A stretch of 64,000 nt of DNA from Methylobacterium sp. WL1 (GTDB lineage Bacteria; Pseudomonadota; Alphaproteobacteria; Rhizobiales; Beijerinckiaceae). The notes under the pieces are model-generated. The model was not told the DNA's origin and searched no databases. It was given only the letters and a program-made list of their open reading frames with translations. Below are positions 1 to 9,688 of this stretch, one piece after another (within the stretch, counting starts at the first letter, position 1; every line of letters starts with the position of its first letter). The stretch is taken from contig NZ_CP042823.1 in the NCBI RefSeq assembly GCF_008000895.1, positions 4,071,001 to 4,135,000 on the forward strand, in the 5' to 3' direction. The translations under genes and the position numbers were made by a program.

Positions 1-52
1 GCACGCGCAGCCCGCCGGGGACGGCGCTCCGACCTCCATCGCCGCCCGCGCC

Positions 53-2350
53 ATGGGCGCCCTCCGGCGGGACGCCGCCGCCTATCTCGAAGGGCTCAAC
101 CCCGAGCAGCGCCGCGCCGTCGAGGCGACGGAAGGCCCGGTGCTGGTGCTGGCCGGGGCCGGCACCGGCAAGACCCGGGTGCTGACCACCCGGATCGCCC
201 ACCTGATCGCCACCGGCCGCGCCCGCCCGTTCGACATCCTGTCGGTGACCTTCACCAACAAGGCCGCCCGGGAGATGAAGCTCCGGATCGGCGCGCTGAT
301 CGGCCCCGCCGGCGAGGGCATGCCCTGGCTCGGCACCTTCCACGCCATCGGCACCAAGATCCTGCGCCGGCATGCCGAGCTGGTCGGGCTGAAGTCGGAC
401 TTCACGATCCTGGGCACCGACGACCAGCTGCGCCTGATGAAGCAGGTGATCGCCGACCAGAACATCGACGAGAAGCGCTGGCCGGCACGCGCCCTGGCCC
501 ACACCATCGACGGCTGGAAGAACCGCGGGCTCTCGCCCGATCAGGTGCCGCCGGGCGAGGCCGCGTCCTTCGCGTTCGGCAAGGGCGGCACGCTCTACAC
601 CGCCTACCAGGCCCGACTCGCCACGCTGAACGCCGTCGATTTCGGCGATCTTCTGCTCCTGTGCCTCAAGCTCTGGCGCGAGAACCCGGACGTCCTGGCG
701 ACCTACCAGGACCGCTTCCGCTACATCCTGGTCGACGAGTATCAGGATACGAACGTCGCCCAGTACCTGTGGCTCAGGCTGCTCGCGCAGACCCGCAAGA
801 ACATCGCCTGCGTGGGCGACGACGACCAGTCGATCTATGGCTGGCGCGGCGCCGAGGTCGACAACATCCTGCGGTTCGAGCACGATTTCCCGGGCGCCGT
901 GGTGGTGCGGCTGGAGCGCAACTACCGCTCCACCGGGCACATCCTGGCCGCCGCCTCGGGCCTGATCGCCAAGAACGAGAGCCGGCTGGGCAAGACGCTG
1001 CGCACCGAGGACGAGCCGGGCGAGCGCGTCACCGTGACCGGCGCCTGGGATTCCGAGGAGGAGGCCCGCCAGCTCGCCGAAGCGATCGAATCCCTGCAAT
1101 CCAAGCAGCACCCCCTGTCGGAGATCGCCGTGCTGGTGCGGATCTCGGCGCAGATGCGCGAGATCGAGGACCGGTTCGTCCAGCTCGGGCTGCCCTACCG
1201 GGTGATCGGCGGCCCGCGCTTCTACGAGCGGGCCGAGATCCGCGACGCGCTGGCCTACCTGCGCGTCACCATGAACGTCAGCGACGACCTCGCCTTCGAG
1301 CGGATCGTGAACACGCCCAAGCGCGGCCTGGGCGACGCCACCCTGCAGCAGCTCCACACCTTCGGCCGGGCCAACCGCCTGCCGCTGCTGATCGCCGCCC
1401 AGCGCCTGTGCGAGACCGACGAGCTGAAGCCCCGGGTCCGCGCCACCCTGCGGGCGCTCACCGAGAGTTTCTCGCGGTGGGCCCGGCTGGTCGAGACCCA
1501 GCCGCACAGCGAGGTCGCCCAGACCATCCTGGAGGAATCCGGCTACACCGAGATGTGGCAGAAGGACCGCTCCGCCGACGCCGCCGGCCGCCTGGAGAAC
1601 CTGAAGGAATTCGTCCGCTCGATGGAAGAGTTCCCCGACATGGCGGCCTTCCTGGAGCACGTCTCCCTGGTGATGGAGGCCTCCGAGGCCGAGGGCGCCG
1701 AGCGGGTCTCGCTGATGACGCTCCACGCCGCCAAGGGCCTGGAATTCGACACCGTGTTCCTGCCCGGCTGGGAGGACGGCCTGTTCCCCAACCAGCGGGC
1801 GCTCGACGAGAGCGGCCGGGCCGGCCTGGAGGAAGAGCGCCGCCTCGCCCATGTCGGTCTCACCCGGGCGCGCAAGCGGGCGAAGCTGTCGTTTGCGGTC
1901 AACCGGCGGATCCACGGCCTGTGGTCCTCGACCATCCCGTCCCGGTTCATCGACGAATTGCCGGAATCGGCCGTCGACGTGGTCGAGGCGCCCGCGCATT
2001 TCTCGGCCGGCGCCTCGCGGTTCGACCGCAACCCGACGCCGTTCGGATCGAGCTACGGCACGCCCGGCTGGCAGCGCGCCCAGGCCAACACCGCCTCCGG
2101 CGCCGGGAGCCGGTCCGGCTTCGGCACCGCGCCCGGCGGACGGTCGGGCGGCCCGCGCCAGATCGAGGGCGAATTGATCGCCAAGTCGAGCGGTACGCCG
2201 TCGGCGTTCCAGGACGGCCAGCGGGTCTTCCACATGAAGTTCGGCCCCGGGACCATCGCGGGCGTGGACGGCAACAAGCTCACCGTCGACTTCGACAAGG
2301 CCGGCCGGAAGATGGTCCTCGACAGCTTCATCCAGGCTGGATCGAGCTAG
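53..2350 (+). CDS. uvrD: UvrD/PcrA-type ATP-dependent DNA helicase
   Basis: Superfamily 1A 3'-5' DNA helicase of repair and replication restart. The Walker A motif GAGTGKT is at residues 35-41, followed by SFTNKAARE-like motif Ia (VTFTNKAAREM), a DEYQDTN motif II, a GDDDQSIYGWRGA motif III and a LMTLHAAKGLEF motif V. The C-terminus carries the conserved Tudor-like tail of PcrA/UvrD (FHMKFGPGTIAGVDGNKL), after a Gly/Ser/Arg-rich linker. At 765 aa the length is normal for the family. The ATG at 53 is a reasonable start, but the frame is open back to the window edge, so the true start may lie upstream. Housekeeping gene; family assignment is firm, the choice between uvrD and pcrA is nominal. Confidence 0.95.
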   Translation: MGALRRDAAAYLEGLNPEQRRAVEATEGPVLVLAGAGTGKTRVLTTRIAHLIATGRARPFDILSVTFTNKAAREMKLRIGALIGPAGEGMPWLGTFHAIGTKILRRHAELVGLKSDFTILGTDDQLRLMKQVIADQNIDEKRWPARALAHTIDGWKNRGLSPDQVPPGEAASFAFGKGGTLYTAYQARLATLNAVDFGDLLLLCLKLWRENPDVLATYQDRFRYILVDEYQDTNVAQYLWLRLLAQTRKNIACVGDDDQSIYGWRGAEVDNILRFEHDFPGAVVVRLERNYRSTGHILAAASGLIAKNESRLGKTLRTEDEPGERVTVTGAWDSEEEARQLAEAIESLQSKQHPLSEIAVLVRISAQMREIEDRFVQLGLPYRVIGGPRFYERAEIRDALAYLRVTMNVSDDLAFERIVNTPKRGLGDATLQQLHTFGRANRLPLLIAAQRLCETDELKPRVRATLRALTESFSRWARLVETQPHSEVAQTILEESGYTEMWQKDRSADAAGRLENLKEFVRSMEEFPDMAAFLEHVSLVMEASEAEGAERVSLMTLHAAKGLEFDTVFLPGWEDGLFPNQRALDESGRAGLEEERRLAHVGLTRARKRAKLSFAVNRRIHGLWSSTIPSRFIDELPESAVDVVEAPAHFSAGASRFDRNPTPFGSSYGTPGWQRAQANTASGAGSRSGFGTAPGGRSGGPRQIEGELIAKSSGTPSAFQDGQRVFHMKFGPGTIAGVDGNKLTVDFDKAGRKMVLDSFIQAGSS

Positions 2351-2762
2351 CCCCGCCGACCGGGCCCGGGCGTTCGCGGGCCACAGGGTCGGCCGGCTTC
2401 GCCCGTGCTGGCCGGATGAAGCGCGGTCGTGCCGGATGGCCGCGCCCGCCCGTGTCCCGGGCCCTCGACCTGATGCCATCTTGCCAGCGTCCCGGCATTT
2501 CACGCGGCGCGGCACCGACCGTCACCCCCTGGTCACACCCGCCGCGCAAACGTCCCGTGCGAATCGCGTTGGTGCGACGCTTGCACAGCGTATTCGACCC
2601 CGGGCGAGGCGGCGTGACGCTCTCCACAGGCGAATAGCACGGGGCGGAACCTTCGGCATGGCGCCGGAATTAGTTTCGGAATAGAGTAAGTCCGGGAGCA
2701 CCAAGGTAAACGGCAGTTCATCGACAGATCCAGGTTGGCAAGTCCCGTTGGAGTGTTGATCC
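2351..2762. other. intergenic, no gene recognised
   Basis: 412-bp gap between the helicase and phoH. It is GC-rich up to about 2660, then slightly AT-richer (around 2666-2715), which probably holds the phoH promoter. A GTTGGAG purine stretch about 8 nt before the phoH ATG can serve as its ribosome binding site. No credible coding signal was seen. Confidence 0.5.
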
Positions 2763-3479
2763 ATGAAGCGACGCCGCACACGACTTGAACTGGTTGAAGA
2801 CCGCACGCCCCGTATTCACCGCACCCGCTTCGACGAAGAACGCAACCTCAGCCCGATCCAACCGCTCACCGACCGCCAGGCCGAATATCTCGACGCCCTG
2901 GCCAGCGCCCCGCAGGTGATCGTCCTCGGGCCCGCCGGCACCGGCAAGACCTACATCGCCGGGACCCGCGCCGCCGACCAGCTCCGCCAGCGCCGCATAT
3001 CCAAGGTCGTGATCACCCGCCCGAACGTGCCCTCAGGCCGCTCGCTCGGCTTCTTCCCCGGCACCCTGGAGGAGAAGATCGCCCCCTGGGTCGCCCCGCT
3101 CACCGAGGCCATGAAGGAGCGCATGGGCCAGGCCGCCTTCGAGATCGCGCTCAAGACCGGCGACATCGAGATCGTGCCGTTCGAGGTGATGCGCGGCCGC
3201 ACCTTCAAGAACTGCCTGGTGATCCTGGACGAGGCGCAGAACACCACCACCGCCGAGATCAAGATGTTCCTGACCCGGATCGGCGACGACTGCCAGGTCA
3301 TCATCAACGGCGACGTCTCCCAGACCGACCTGCGCGAGACCTCGGGCCTGCGCACGGTGATGCACCTGATCAAGAGCCGGATGATGCCGATCCCGGTGGT
3401 GGAGTTCACCCGCGACGACATCGTCCGCTCCGGGATCTGCGCCGAATGGGTGAAGGCGTTCGAGGAAACGAATCTCTAA
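2763..3479 (+). CDS. PhoH family P-loop ATPase
   Basis: PhoH-type NTPase. The Walker A motif GPAGTGKT is at residues 56-63, the family-typical RPNVPSGRSLGFFPGT stretch follows, and LVILDEAQN is the Walker B motif. At 238 aa it is the short form, without an N-terminal KH or PIN domain, so it resembles the PhoH2-less stand-alone proteins of alphaproteobacteria. PhoH proteins are RNA-associated ATPases/helicase-like proteins linked to phosphate or general stress; the exact role here is not visible. The ATG at 2763 follows a GTTGGAG ribosome binding site. A GC hairpin at 3496-3517 lies just after the stop. Confidence 0.93.
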   Translation: MKRRRTRLELVEDRTPRIHRTRFDEERNLSPIQPLTDRQAEYLDALASAPQVIVLGPAGTGKTYIAGTRAADQLRQRRISKVVITRPNVPSGRSLGFFPGTLEEKIAPWVAPLTEAMKERMGQAAFEIALKTGDIEIVPFEVMRGRTFKNCLVILDEAQNTTTAEIKMFLTRIGDDCQVIINGDVSQTDLRETSGLRTVMHLIKSRMMPIPVVEFTRDDIVRSGICAEWVKAFEETNL

Positions 3480-3495
3480 CCCAGAAGTTGATGGC

Positions 3496-3517
3496 GGCGG
3501 GTCCTCGCGGGCCCGCC
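3496..3517 (+). terminator. GC hairpin after phoH
   Basis: GGCGGGTCC pairs with GGGCCCGCC (one G-U wobble) around a TCGC loop, 17 nt after the phoH stop. No T-tract follows, so this could be a factor-dependent end or a 3' stabiliser. Confidence 0.45.
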
Positions 3518-3611
3518 GTGCCCTCACCGGCACGAGACGACTCTCCGAACCTCCCGCTTGGGAGGATGAACCGGGCGCCATGCCCGGATATCAGAACATT
3601 GGAGTCTCCTC

Positions 3612-3848
3612 GTGAGGAAACTGACTTTCGCCTTCGCGGTTCTCGCCTCGATCGGCGGCGCCGCTCTCGTCCAGCCGGCCAGCGCCGCCCCCGGCCTGCC
3701 CTCGGGGATCTCCGCACCTGAAACCGTCACGCAGGTCCGCATGCACCCGGTGGAGCGGCGGATGATGCACCGGCGCATGGAGCGCCGGATGATGCACCGG
3801 CACATGCACCGCAAGATGATGCATCGCCGGATGATGCGCCGCATGTGA
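3612..3848 (+). CDS. Met/His/Arg-rich secreted small protein
   Basis: 78-aa protein of no recognised family. Residues 1-25 are a clear Sec signal peptide (MRKLTFAFAVLASIGGAALV core, predicted cleavage after PASA). The mature part is about 52 aa and ends in a run built from MMHR, RRM, MHRK and HRRM units. From the mature residue R-M-H-P on, there are about 12 Met and 6 His amid many Arg. The GTG-like context TCCTCGTG places the start at 3612 (GTG), preceded by TTGGAG. Met/His clusters of this kind are typical of periplasmic copper or silver binders, but the heavy Arg content is unusual, so nucleic-acid or membrane binding is also possible. A strong terminator follows directly, so it is its own transcription unit or the end of the phoH unit. 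Confidence 0.75.
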   Translation: MRKLTFAFAVLASIGGAALVQPASAAPGLPSGISAPETVTQVRMHPVERRMMHRRMERRMMHRHMHRKMMHRRMMRRM

Positions 3849-3857
3849 TCGCGACGG

Positions 3858-3880
3858 GCGGGGCCTTCGGGCCCCGCTTT
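3858..3880 (+). terminator. intrinsic terminator, UUCG tetraloop
   Basis: Perfect 8-bp stem GCGGGGCC / GGCCCCGC closed by TTCG and followed by TTT. It begins 10 nt after the stop of the Met/His-rich peptide gene. Confidence 0.8.
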
Positions 3881-4012
3881 CATGTCCGGCGCGCGTTCGC
3901 GTCGGGAGCGCGTTTCCGGCGTTGCTCCACACCCCGCGGATTCCTATCTCGTCACCTGAGAATCGCGCAGTCAGGCGGCCGAAGCGGCAGCCGGCCGATC
4001 CGGGAGACCACG

Positions 4013-4297
4013 ATGCCCCCCTCGAACCGACTGTTCGACGACCTCGCCCGCCTGATGACCGACGCGGCCGGCGCCGCCCAGGGCGTGCGCCGCGAGGCCG
4101 AGACCGTGGTCAAGGCGCAGGCCGAGCGCCTCGTGCGCGACCTCGACATCGCCTCCCGCGAGGAGCTCGACGTGCTGCGCGACCTCGTGACCAACCTGCG
4201 GGCGCAGAACGACGCGCTCACCGCCCGGGTGACCGCCCTCGAGGCCAAATCCGGCACCGCCGCGGCCGGCGTGGCGGGGCTCAGCGAGGCGATCTGA
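4013..4297 (+). CDS. UbiK-like accessory factor (BMFP domain)
   Basis: 94-aa protein of the BMFP/YqiC family, known as UbiK in enterobacteria: a membrane-associated accessory factor for the soluble ubiquinone biosynthesis complex, trimeric through a C-terminal coiled coil. Residues 1-45 form the amphipathic part (DDLARLMTDAAGAAQG, then EAETVVKAQAERLVRDLD). The C-terminal VSREELDVLRDLV-like segment and the heptads LRAQNDALTARVTALEAK form the coiled coil. I chose ATG 4013, which gives the family's normal N-terminus; the frame stays open upstream to 3845 but that part resembles nothing. Confidence is high for the family, lower for the biochemical role in this organism. Confidence 0.88.
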   Translation: MPPSNRLFDDLARLMTDAAGAAQGVRREAETVVKAQAERLVRDLDIASREELDVLRDLVTNLRAQNDALTARVTALEAKSGTAAAGVAGLSEAI

Positions 4298-4380
4298 GTC
4301 CGCACGGCAACGCTTCTGGCTTTTGCACAGGAAGCGCAGCCGACGATTTCGTTTCCTGTTCACCGAGCGTGACCTGCACT

Positions 4381-4410
4381 TTGTGTCGCGAGTCACGGCC
4401 GGTCTATAGT
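4381..4410 (+). promoter_or_regulatory. candidate sigma-70 promoter for ybjN-proC
   Basis: TTGTGT (4381-4386), an 18-nt spacer, then TATAGT (4405-4410), in the AT-richest part of the 290-bp gap before the YbjN gene. It would give a 5' untranslated region of about 170 nt. Confidence 0.35.
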
Positions 4411-4586
4411 CAGGCATAGGGTGATTCGACGGCTGCCAGGCGATGTCCGCAGCGCTTTGACAGTCGATCGCGTCACCCCGGCCCGTCTCTGACGGTCGTA
4501 GCAAGTTCTCGGAGTGTTCTCACACTCCTTCTCGCGTCCCCGTCACGTCGGGCTGGATCGATTCCGGGCCGTCCCTTTGGATCGTC

Positions 4587-5096
4587 ATGCCGCTTCTCCA
4601 CGTCGACTTCCACGACCCTGACCGGAACGAGCATCCGCTCGACGTCGTCGAGCGTCTGGCGTCCCTGCGCGACTGGATCTTCGACCGGGCCGAGACCGAC
4701 GAGATGTCGATCACCAGCCCCGGCCGGTGGACCGACTACCATGTGGCGTTCACCTGGATCGAGGATGTCGAGGCCCTGCACGTGGCCTGCGCCTTCGACC
4801 TCAAGGTGCCGGAGCGGCAGCGCACCGAGGTGCTGCGCCTGATCGCGATGATCAACGAGCAGCTCTGGATCGGCCATTTCGACCTGTGGTCGAGCGACAG
4901 CGTGGTAATGTTCCGGCACGCGCTGCTGCTGGCGGGCGGCGCGGTGCCGACCCACCCGCAATGCTCCACCATGATGAAGACCGCCGTGGACGCCTGCGAG
5001 CGCTACTTCCAGGCGTTCCAGTTCGTGCTCTGGGCCGGCAAGAGCGCCCGCGAGGCGTTGGACGCCGTGCTGTTCGAGACCGAAGGCGAGGCGTGA
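4587..5096 (+). CDS. YbjN domain-containing protein
   Basis: 169-aa soluble YbjN-family protein, a fold related to type III secretion chaperones and usually of unknown role in alphaproteobacteria. Characteristic stretches are WTDYHVAFTWIEDVEALHVA near the middle and LLIAMINEQLWIGHFDLW-like helices (LRLIAMINEQLWIGHFDLW). The gene overlaps the proC start by 4 nt (GTGA), a linkage that suggests translational coupling. No signal peptide or membrane segment. Confidence 0.88.
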   Translation: MPLLHVDFHDPDRNEHPLDVVERLASLRDWIFDRAETDEMSITSPGRWTDYHVAFTWIEDVEALHVACAFDLKVPERQRTEVLRLIAMINEQLWIGHFDLWSSDSVVMFRHALLLAGGAVPTHPQCSTMMKTAVDACERYFQAFQFVLWAGKSAREALDAVLFETEGEA

Positions 5097-5922
5097 CGGC
5101 CGCCCCCGACGCCGCGCGGATGCCGCCCTCCCTGGTCCTGGCCGGGGCCGGCAAGATGGGCGGGGCGATGCTGGCGGGCTGGCTCGAATCCGGCCTCGAT
5201 CCCCACGCCACCACCATCATCGACCCGGTGCCGTCCCGCGAGATCGCCGAGCTGTGCAGCGCGCGCGGGATCCGGCTGAACCCGGCGGAGGCCGAGCCCG
5301 GCGCCGTGCTGGTGCTGGCGATCAAGCCGCAGGGCCTGGAGGCGGCGGCCCCCGGCCTCGACCGGCTGATCGGCCGCGACACGCTGCTTGTGTCGATCCT
5401 GGCGGGCAAGACCGTCGCGGATCTGCGCGCCCGGCTGCCCCGGGCCCGGGCCGTGGTGCGGGCCATGCCGAACCTCCCGGCCAGCATCGGCCGGGGCGCC
5501 ACCGGCGCCTGCGCGAGCCCGGAGGTGACGCCGGCCCAGCGCGACGCGGCCGACGCGCTGTTCTCCGCCAACGGCGCGGTGGCGTGGCTCGCCGACGAGG
5601 CCCAGATCGACGCCGTGACCGCCGTGTCGGGCTCCGGACCGGCCTACGTGTTCCTGCTGGCGGAGGCCCTGGCCGAGGCCGGGATCGCCGCCGGGCTCGA
5701 TCCGGACGTGGCCCGGACCCTGGCGCGGGCCACGGTCTCGGGCGCCGGGGCGCTCCTCGACGCCAGCCCGGCCGAGGCGGCCGAGCTGCGCCGCAACGTC
5801 ACCTCCCGGGCGGCACCACGGCCGCGGCCCTCGACGTGCTGATGCGGCCGGACGGCCTGGCGCCGCTGATGCGCGAGGCCGTGGCGGCGGCCCGGCGCCG
5901 GGCTGCCGAGCTCGCCGGCTGA
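5093..5922 (+). pseudogene. proC: pyrroline-5-carboxylate reductase, one frameshift
   Basis: Reduces pyrroline-5-carboxylate to proline with NAD(P)H, the last step of proline synthesis. The N-terminal Rossmann motif is AGAGKMGGAMLAGW; the C-terminal dimerisation domain shows AVSGSGPAYVFLLAEAL and then NVTS..PGGTTAAALDVL. The reading frame breaks within the C run at 5805-5807: adding one C restores NVTSPGGTTAAALDVL and a normal 276-aa protein ending at 5922. As written the first frame would stop at 5842. I take GTG 5093 (GTGA overlap with the YbjN stop) as start; ATG 5120 is the alternative. The lesion is probably a sequence error because all catalytic motifs are intact. Confidence 0.88.
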
Positions 5923-6016
5923 CATCCGTGCGGCATCGCCGCGCGACGGCCCTGCCCATCGCCGCCGCCGTGCCTAGATAGGGGCTCGACGACCGACAGG
6001 AGCGGGCGACAGACCC

Positions 6017-6853
6017 ATGACCGAGACCAGAGCCCCGTCGAAGCGTACCCGCAAGGGCGCGAGCACCCCGCAGGACGGTACGGCCCCGGATCAGGCCAGC
6101 CAGGCCGGCACGGCGCCGGAGACCTCCGCACAGCCCGAATCGGCGCATCCCGAATCGGCGCAGTCCGGCTCCGCGCCGAAGCCGTCGCCCCGCGAGGCGG
6201 CGGTCGAGGCGCTGATGCGGCTCGCCGCCGAGCAGCCGTGGAATGACATCGAGATCGGCGACATCGCCCGGGAGGCGGGTCTGACGCTTGCGGAACTGCG
6301 CGACCTGTTCCCGTCGAAGGGTGCGGTGCTCGGCGGCCTGACCCGGATCATCGACCGCAAGGTCCTGGAGGGCGACAGCGCCGGCCTCGAGGAGGAGCCG
6401 ACCCGCGAGCGCCTGTTCGACGTGCTGATGCGCCGGCTCGACGCGATGACCCCCTACAAGCCGGCGCTCCGCCGGATCGCCTACGCGCTGCGCGGCGAGC
6501 CGCTGTCGATGCTGGCGCTCAACAGCGTTATGCTGAACTCGCACCGCTACATGCTGGCGGCGGCCGGGATCGACACCGAGGGGCCGCTGGGCCAGCTCAA
6601 GCTCCAGGGCGTTGTGATCGCGTTCGCCCGCGTCACCCAGGTCTGGCTCGACGACGAGGATCCGGCGCTCGCCCGGACGATGGCCAAGCTCGACAAGGAG
6701 ATCCGCAACGGCGAGCGCCTCATGGAGCGCGCCGAGGATGCCCGTCGGCTGACCGCGCCGTTGCGCGCGCTCGGCCGGTCCCTCCTCGACCGGCGTCCCA
6801 GCGCCCGGCGCGCGCCGGACGGCGACGAGACGGATCCCGCGGCGGCGATCTAG
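6017..6853 (+). CDS. TetR-like transcriptional regulator
   Basis: 278-aa protein with a helix-turn-helix near residues 60-105 (REAAVEALMRLAAEQPWNDI, then IGDIAREAGLTLAELRDLFP), the TetR/AcrR N-terminal pattern. It is followed by an all-helical C-terminal ligand or dimerisation domain. The first 55 residues are low-complexity (Ser, Ala, Pro, Glu, Gln) and contain a 15-bp in-frame tandem duplication (QPESAHPESAQSGSA). A GACAGGAG ribosome binding site precedes ATG 6017. The similarity of the C-terminal part to COQ9/TetR hybrids seen in alphaproteobacteria leaves some doubt about true DNA-binding function. No neighbouring target is obvious. Confidence 0.8.
   Translation: MTETRAPSKRTRKGASTPQDGTAPDQASQAGTAPETSAQPESAHPESAQSGSAPKPSPREAAVEALMRLAAEQPWNDIEIGDIAREAGLTLAELRDLFPSKGAVLGGLTRIIDRKVLEGDSAGLEEEPTRERLFDVLMRRLDAMTPYKPALRRIAYALRGEPLSMLALNSVMLNSHRYMLAAAGIDTEGPLGQLKLQGVVIAFARVTQVWLDDEDPALARTMAKLDKEIRNGERLMERAEDARRLTAPLRALGRSLLDRRPSARRAPDGDETDPAAAI
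6131..6175 (+). repeat. 15-bp in-frame tandem repeat
   Basis: Two near-perfect copies of CAGCCCGAATCGGCG (6131-6145, 6146-6160) and a degraded third (6161-6175), inside the low-complexity N-terminus of the TetR-like gene. They encode QPESA, HPESA and QSGSA. Confidence 0.7.
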
Positions 6854-6866
6854 CGCCGCGTTGGGC

Positions 6867-6889
6867 GGGACGTCGCAGAGCGACGCCCC
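6867..6889 (+). terminator. GC hairpin after TetR gene
   Basis: CGTCGC (6871-6876) and GCGACG (6880-6885) form a stem flanked by GGG and CCC, 14 nt after the TetR-like stop. No T-tract. Confidence 0.4.
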
Positions 6890-7116
6890 GACCTTGCGGG
6901 TTTCATATCGCCCGTGAAAGGCGGAACGCACGCTCCTTCCCTTGCGGGGATGGGCAAGCGCCTCTTTGCAAGCGCTTGCCGCCGGACGCGCCGTACGAAG
7001 CCACGCGCGCCGCGTGCTGTGGTGCGTGCGACCAGCGCCTCCACCTCGGGATGGGGTGGAGGGAGGGAATCACCCGACAGCGGAACGAGCGCCCCGCGGC
7101 AGGCCGCGCGCCCGCC

Positions 7117-9153
7117 TCAGGCCGCCTGGATGACCCGCAGGAAGCCGTCGACCTCCTGGCGGACCTTCTGGGATTGCGAGGCCAGCTGGGACGCCGCGTG
7201 CAGCACCTGCGTGGCGGCGCTGCCGGTCTCCCCGGAGGAGGCCAGCACCTGGGCCACGTTGGACGAGACGTCGCGGGTGCCGCGGGCGGCCTCGCCGGCG
7301 TTGCGCGAGATCTCGCTCGTCGCCGCCGTCTGCTGCACCACCGTCGAGGCGATCGAGCCGCTGATCTCGTTCACCGCCGCGATCGTGCGGGCGATCTGCT
7401 CGATCGCGGCGGCAGCCTGATGGGTGGCCGCCTGGATCGCCGCGATCTGGCCGCCGATCTCCTCGGTGGCCTTGGCGGTCTGCCCGGCCAGTTCCTTCAC
7501 CTCGGCGGCGACCACGGCGAAGCCGCGGCCGGCCTCGCCGGCGCGGGCCGCCTCGATCGTGGCGTTCAAGGCCAGCAGGTTGGTCTGGCCGGCGATCCCC
7601 GAGATCGTCGTGACCGCGGCGCCGATCTGCTCGGAGGCGAGCCGCAGGCTGGCCATGGCGGTGTTGGTGGCCTCGGCCTCGTGGGCCGCGTGGCCCGCGA
7701 CCTCGTTCGAGCGGATCACCTGCCGCTCGATCTCCTGCAGCGACGCGACCATCTGCTCGGCGGCGGCCGCCACGGTCTGGACGTTGGTGGAGGCCTGCTC
7801 GGCGGCGGCGCTCGAGGCCACCGCCTGGGTGTTGGTGTCGTCGGCGACCTGGGTCATCGAGCGCGCCGTGGCATCGAGTTCCGTGGCGGCCCCGGTGACG
7901 ACCTCGAGCGAGGCGGCGACGTTCTGCTGGAAGGCGCGGACCAGCTGGTCGACCCGCTCGGCCCGGCTCAGGCGGGTCGCCTGCTCGGCGGCCTGGGCAG
8001 CTTCCAACTCGGCGCGGACGATGGCGTTCTGGCGGAACACGTCCACCGCCTTGGCCATCTCGGCCATCTCGTCCCTGGCCCTCGGCGCCGGAACCTCGAC
8101 AGCGGTGTCGCCCTCGGCGAGGCGCTTCATCGCGTCGGTCATGCCGGCGACCGGCCGGATGACGCTGCGGGCGATCAGGAAAGCCAGAAGACCACCGACC
8201 CCCACGGTCAGGCCGATCAGGCCGATCTGCCCCCGCTGAGCACTCGCCACCGCGGCCGACGTCGTCGCCGAAATCTCGGCGACCTGGGACATCACCCTCG
8301 TGCGCGCCGTCTCGGCGTGCTGTTCGATCTTGTCGGCTTGCGACTTGATACCAAGCTCGAAGGTCGCTTTGACGTTGCTCGCCGCGTCGTCATAGGCAGT
8401 AACGGTGCCGGCATAGGTATCCAGCGCTTTGGCGATGGCCGTGACCATCGGCATGAGTGTTGCGCCGCCCGTCTCGAACGCCCGCAAGGCGGCGCGGGTC
8501 TGCTCGACAGCCTTCGCGAAGACGCCCCGATCCTCCGGACGCAGTCTGATCGTGAGGCGCGCGGCGGCGAGCCGGGTCCGCAGCACGGCGTTCTCGACCG
8601 CCTGAACCCGATAGATCAATGCGTCGTCGGCACGGCCGCGCGCCTCGGCGATCAGTGCGTCGGCGAAGCGCGTGAGCTGATCCCCACCCGCAAACATGGC
8701 GGTTCTGGTTTCGGTCAACGTCGAGCCGGCCGCCGCGAGTCGCTCCAGTCCCGGCTTCAGGGCCCGCGCCTCGTCGCGGATCTCACCGTAGATCTTGCGC
8801 CGCTCTTCACTCGGGGTCGCCACGAGGTGGTTGATGCTCGCGGCCTCGATCGCTTGGCGCATCTGCTCGATCGCGGCGACCTGCGCGGGATCCGACTCGA
8901 AGCGGTACTTCTCTGCGGCGCCGGTCAGGCGGAGGGCGAGGTTGCTGATCGCGAGGATCGACCGCGAACCTTGGTCCAGACGAGAGCGCGCGTCGTAATA
9001 CCCATCGATCGTGCTTTGCTGATGAAGCGAGAAGGCACCTATGCCGGCAGCGATCAGCACAAGCATCGCAAAGCCGGCATAGAGCCGGTGGCGGATTCCC
9101 AAGGTCACAGGCGTACAACTTTCATTGATGCGTACCATCGATGGGCACGGCAC
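7117..9153 (-). CDS. methyl-accepting chemotaxis protein
   Basis: 678-aa transmembrane chemoreceptor that signals through CheA/CheW. TM1 is near residues 23-43 ([19 protein letters not shown]), followed by a periplasmic helical-bundle sensor of about 265 residues. TM2 is near 310-332, followed by a HAMP domain ([20 protein letters not shown]) and the cytoplasmic signalling domain. The hairpin tip is [20 protein letters not shown] near residue 530. The C-terminus lacks a CheR-binding pentapeptide. Sensor ligand cannot be predicted. No che genes adjoin it, so it is an orphan receptor. The start at 9153 could move to a downstream Met (residue 7). Confidence 0.94.
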   Translation of the reverse strand: MPCPSMVRINESCTPVTLGIRHRLYAGFAMLVLIAAGIGAFSLHQQSTIDGYYDARSRLDQGSRSILAISNLALRLTGAAEKYRFESDPAQVAAIEQMRQAIEAASINHLVATPSEERRKIYGEIRDEARALKPGLERLAAAGSTLTETRTAMFAGGDQLTRFADALIAEARGRADDALIYRVQAVENAVLRTRLAAARLTIRLRPEDRGVFAKAVEQTRAALRAFETGGATLMPMVTAIAKALDTYAGTVTAYDDAASNVKATFELGIKSQADKIEQHAETARTRVMSQVAEISATTSAAVASAQRGQIGLIGLTVGVGGLLAFLIARSVIRPVAGMTDAMKRLAEGDTAVEVPAPRARDEMAEMAKAVDVFRQNAIVRAELEAAQAAEQATRLSRAERVDQLVRAFQQNVAASLEVVTGAATELDATARSMTQVADDTNTQAVASSAAAEQASTNVQTVAAAAEQMVASLQEIERQVIRSNEVAGHAAHEAEATNTAMASLRLASEQIGAAVTTISGIAGQTNLLALNATIEAARAGEAGRGFAVVAAEVKELAGQTAKATEEIGGQIAAIQAATHQAAAAIEQIARTIAAVNEISGSIASTVVQQTAATSEISRNAGEAARGTRDVSSNVAQVLASSGETGSAATQVLHAASQLASQSQKVRQEVDGFLRVIQAA

Positions 9154-9688
9154 CCATAAAAGTCAGTCGAATGACATTCATGTGTCAAAATTAATTCGCA
9201 AATCACGATAATAGTTAAAAGATAAATTATCAAAATCTGATACTGGCGGGCCAATCATGCTTTGTGATGCGCCCCACATTCTCCAAATGCATGTTCGCCG
9301 CGCGCGTGATTTGATAAAAGAAAAATCATTATCTTTCTGATCCGGGCCCTTTCCGAAACGAGATGAAACTTATCGATACATCGAGAACAGCGGGCTGAAT
9401 TATCTAGTTTCCAAATGCATAGCCAGGAAACTTTACGTGCCAGGTGTCGGCGATAAGCAGACGAACCAGGATGGCACCGGGTCAGCTTTTCGTGGTGACG
9501 ACCGGTGCATCGCCGGCGCGCTCCCCGGGATCCGGGGGTACGGCACCCGCCCCGGACGACATCCCGACGCGCGGAATGGTGAGCGATTCGACGGGCGGCG
9601 GAACCTCCCGACATCCACGCCGCGCTGGGTCAGGCAACAAGTCTCGGGGGTACGGGACTCGCGAATCGGTGGGCGGGATACAGGCCCG
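9154..9688. other. intergenic with AT-rich segment
   Basis: 535-bp gap between the chemoreceptor (leftward) and the receiver-like gene (leftward). About 9165-9440 is strikingly AT-richer than the surroundings and probably holds the chemoreceptor promoter. Short ORFs here lack ribosome binding sites and recognisable protein features. Confidence 0.5.

Noticed and set aside
661..2637. 658-codon plus-strand frame overlapping the helicase gene
   Set aside because: Shadow frame of a GC-rich gene; the helicase frame carries all motifs.
9255..9614. 119-codon minus-strand frame in the AT-rich gap
   Set aside because: Composition and residues look random, no start signal, and it competes with other equal frames.
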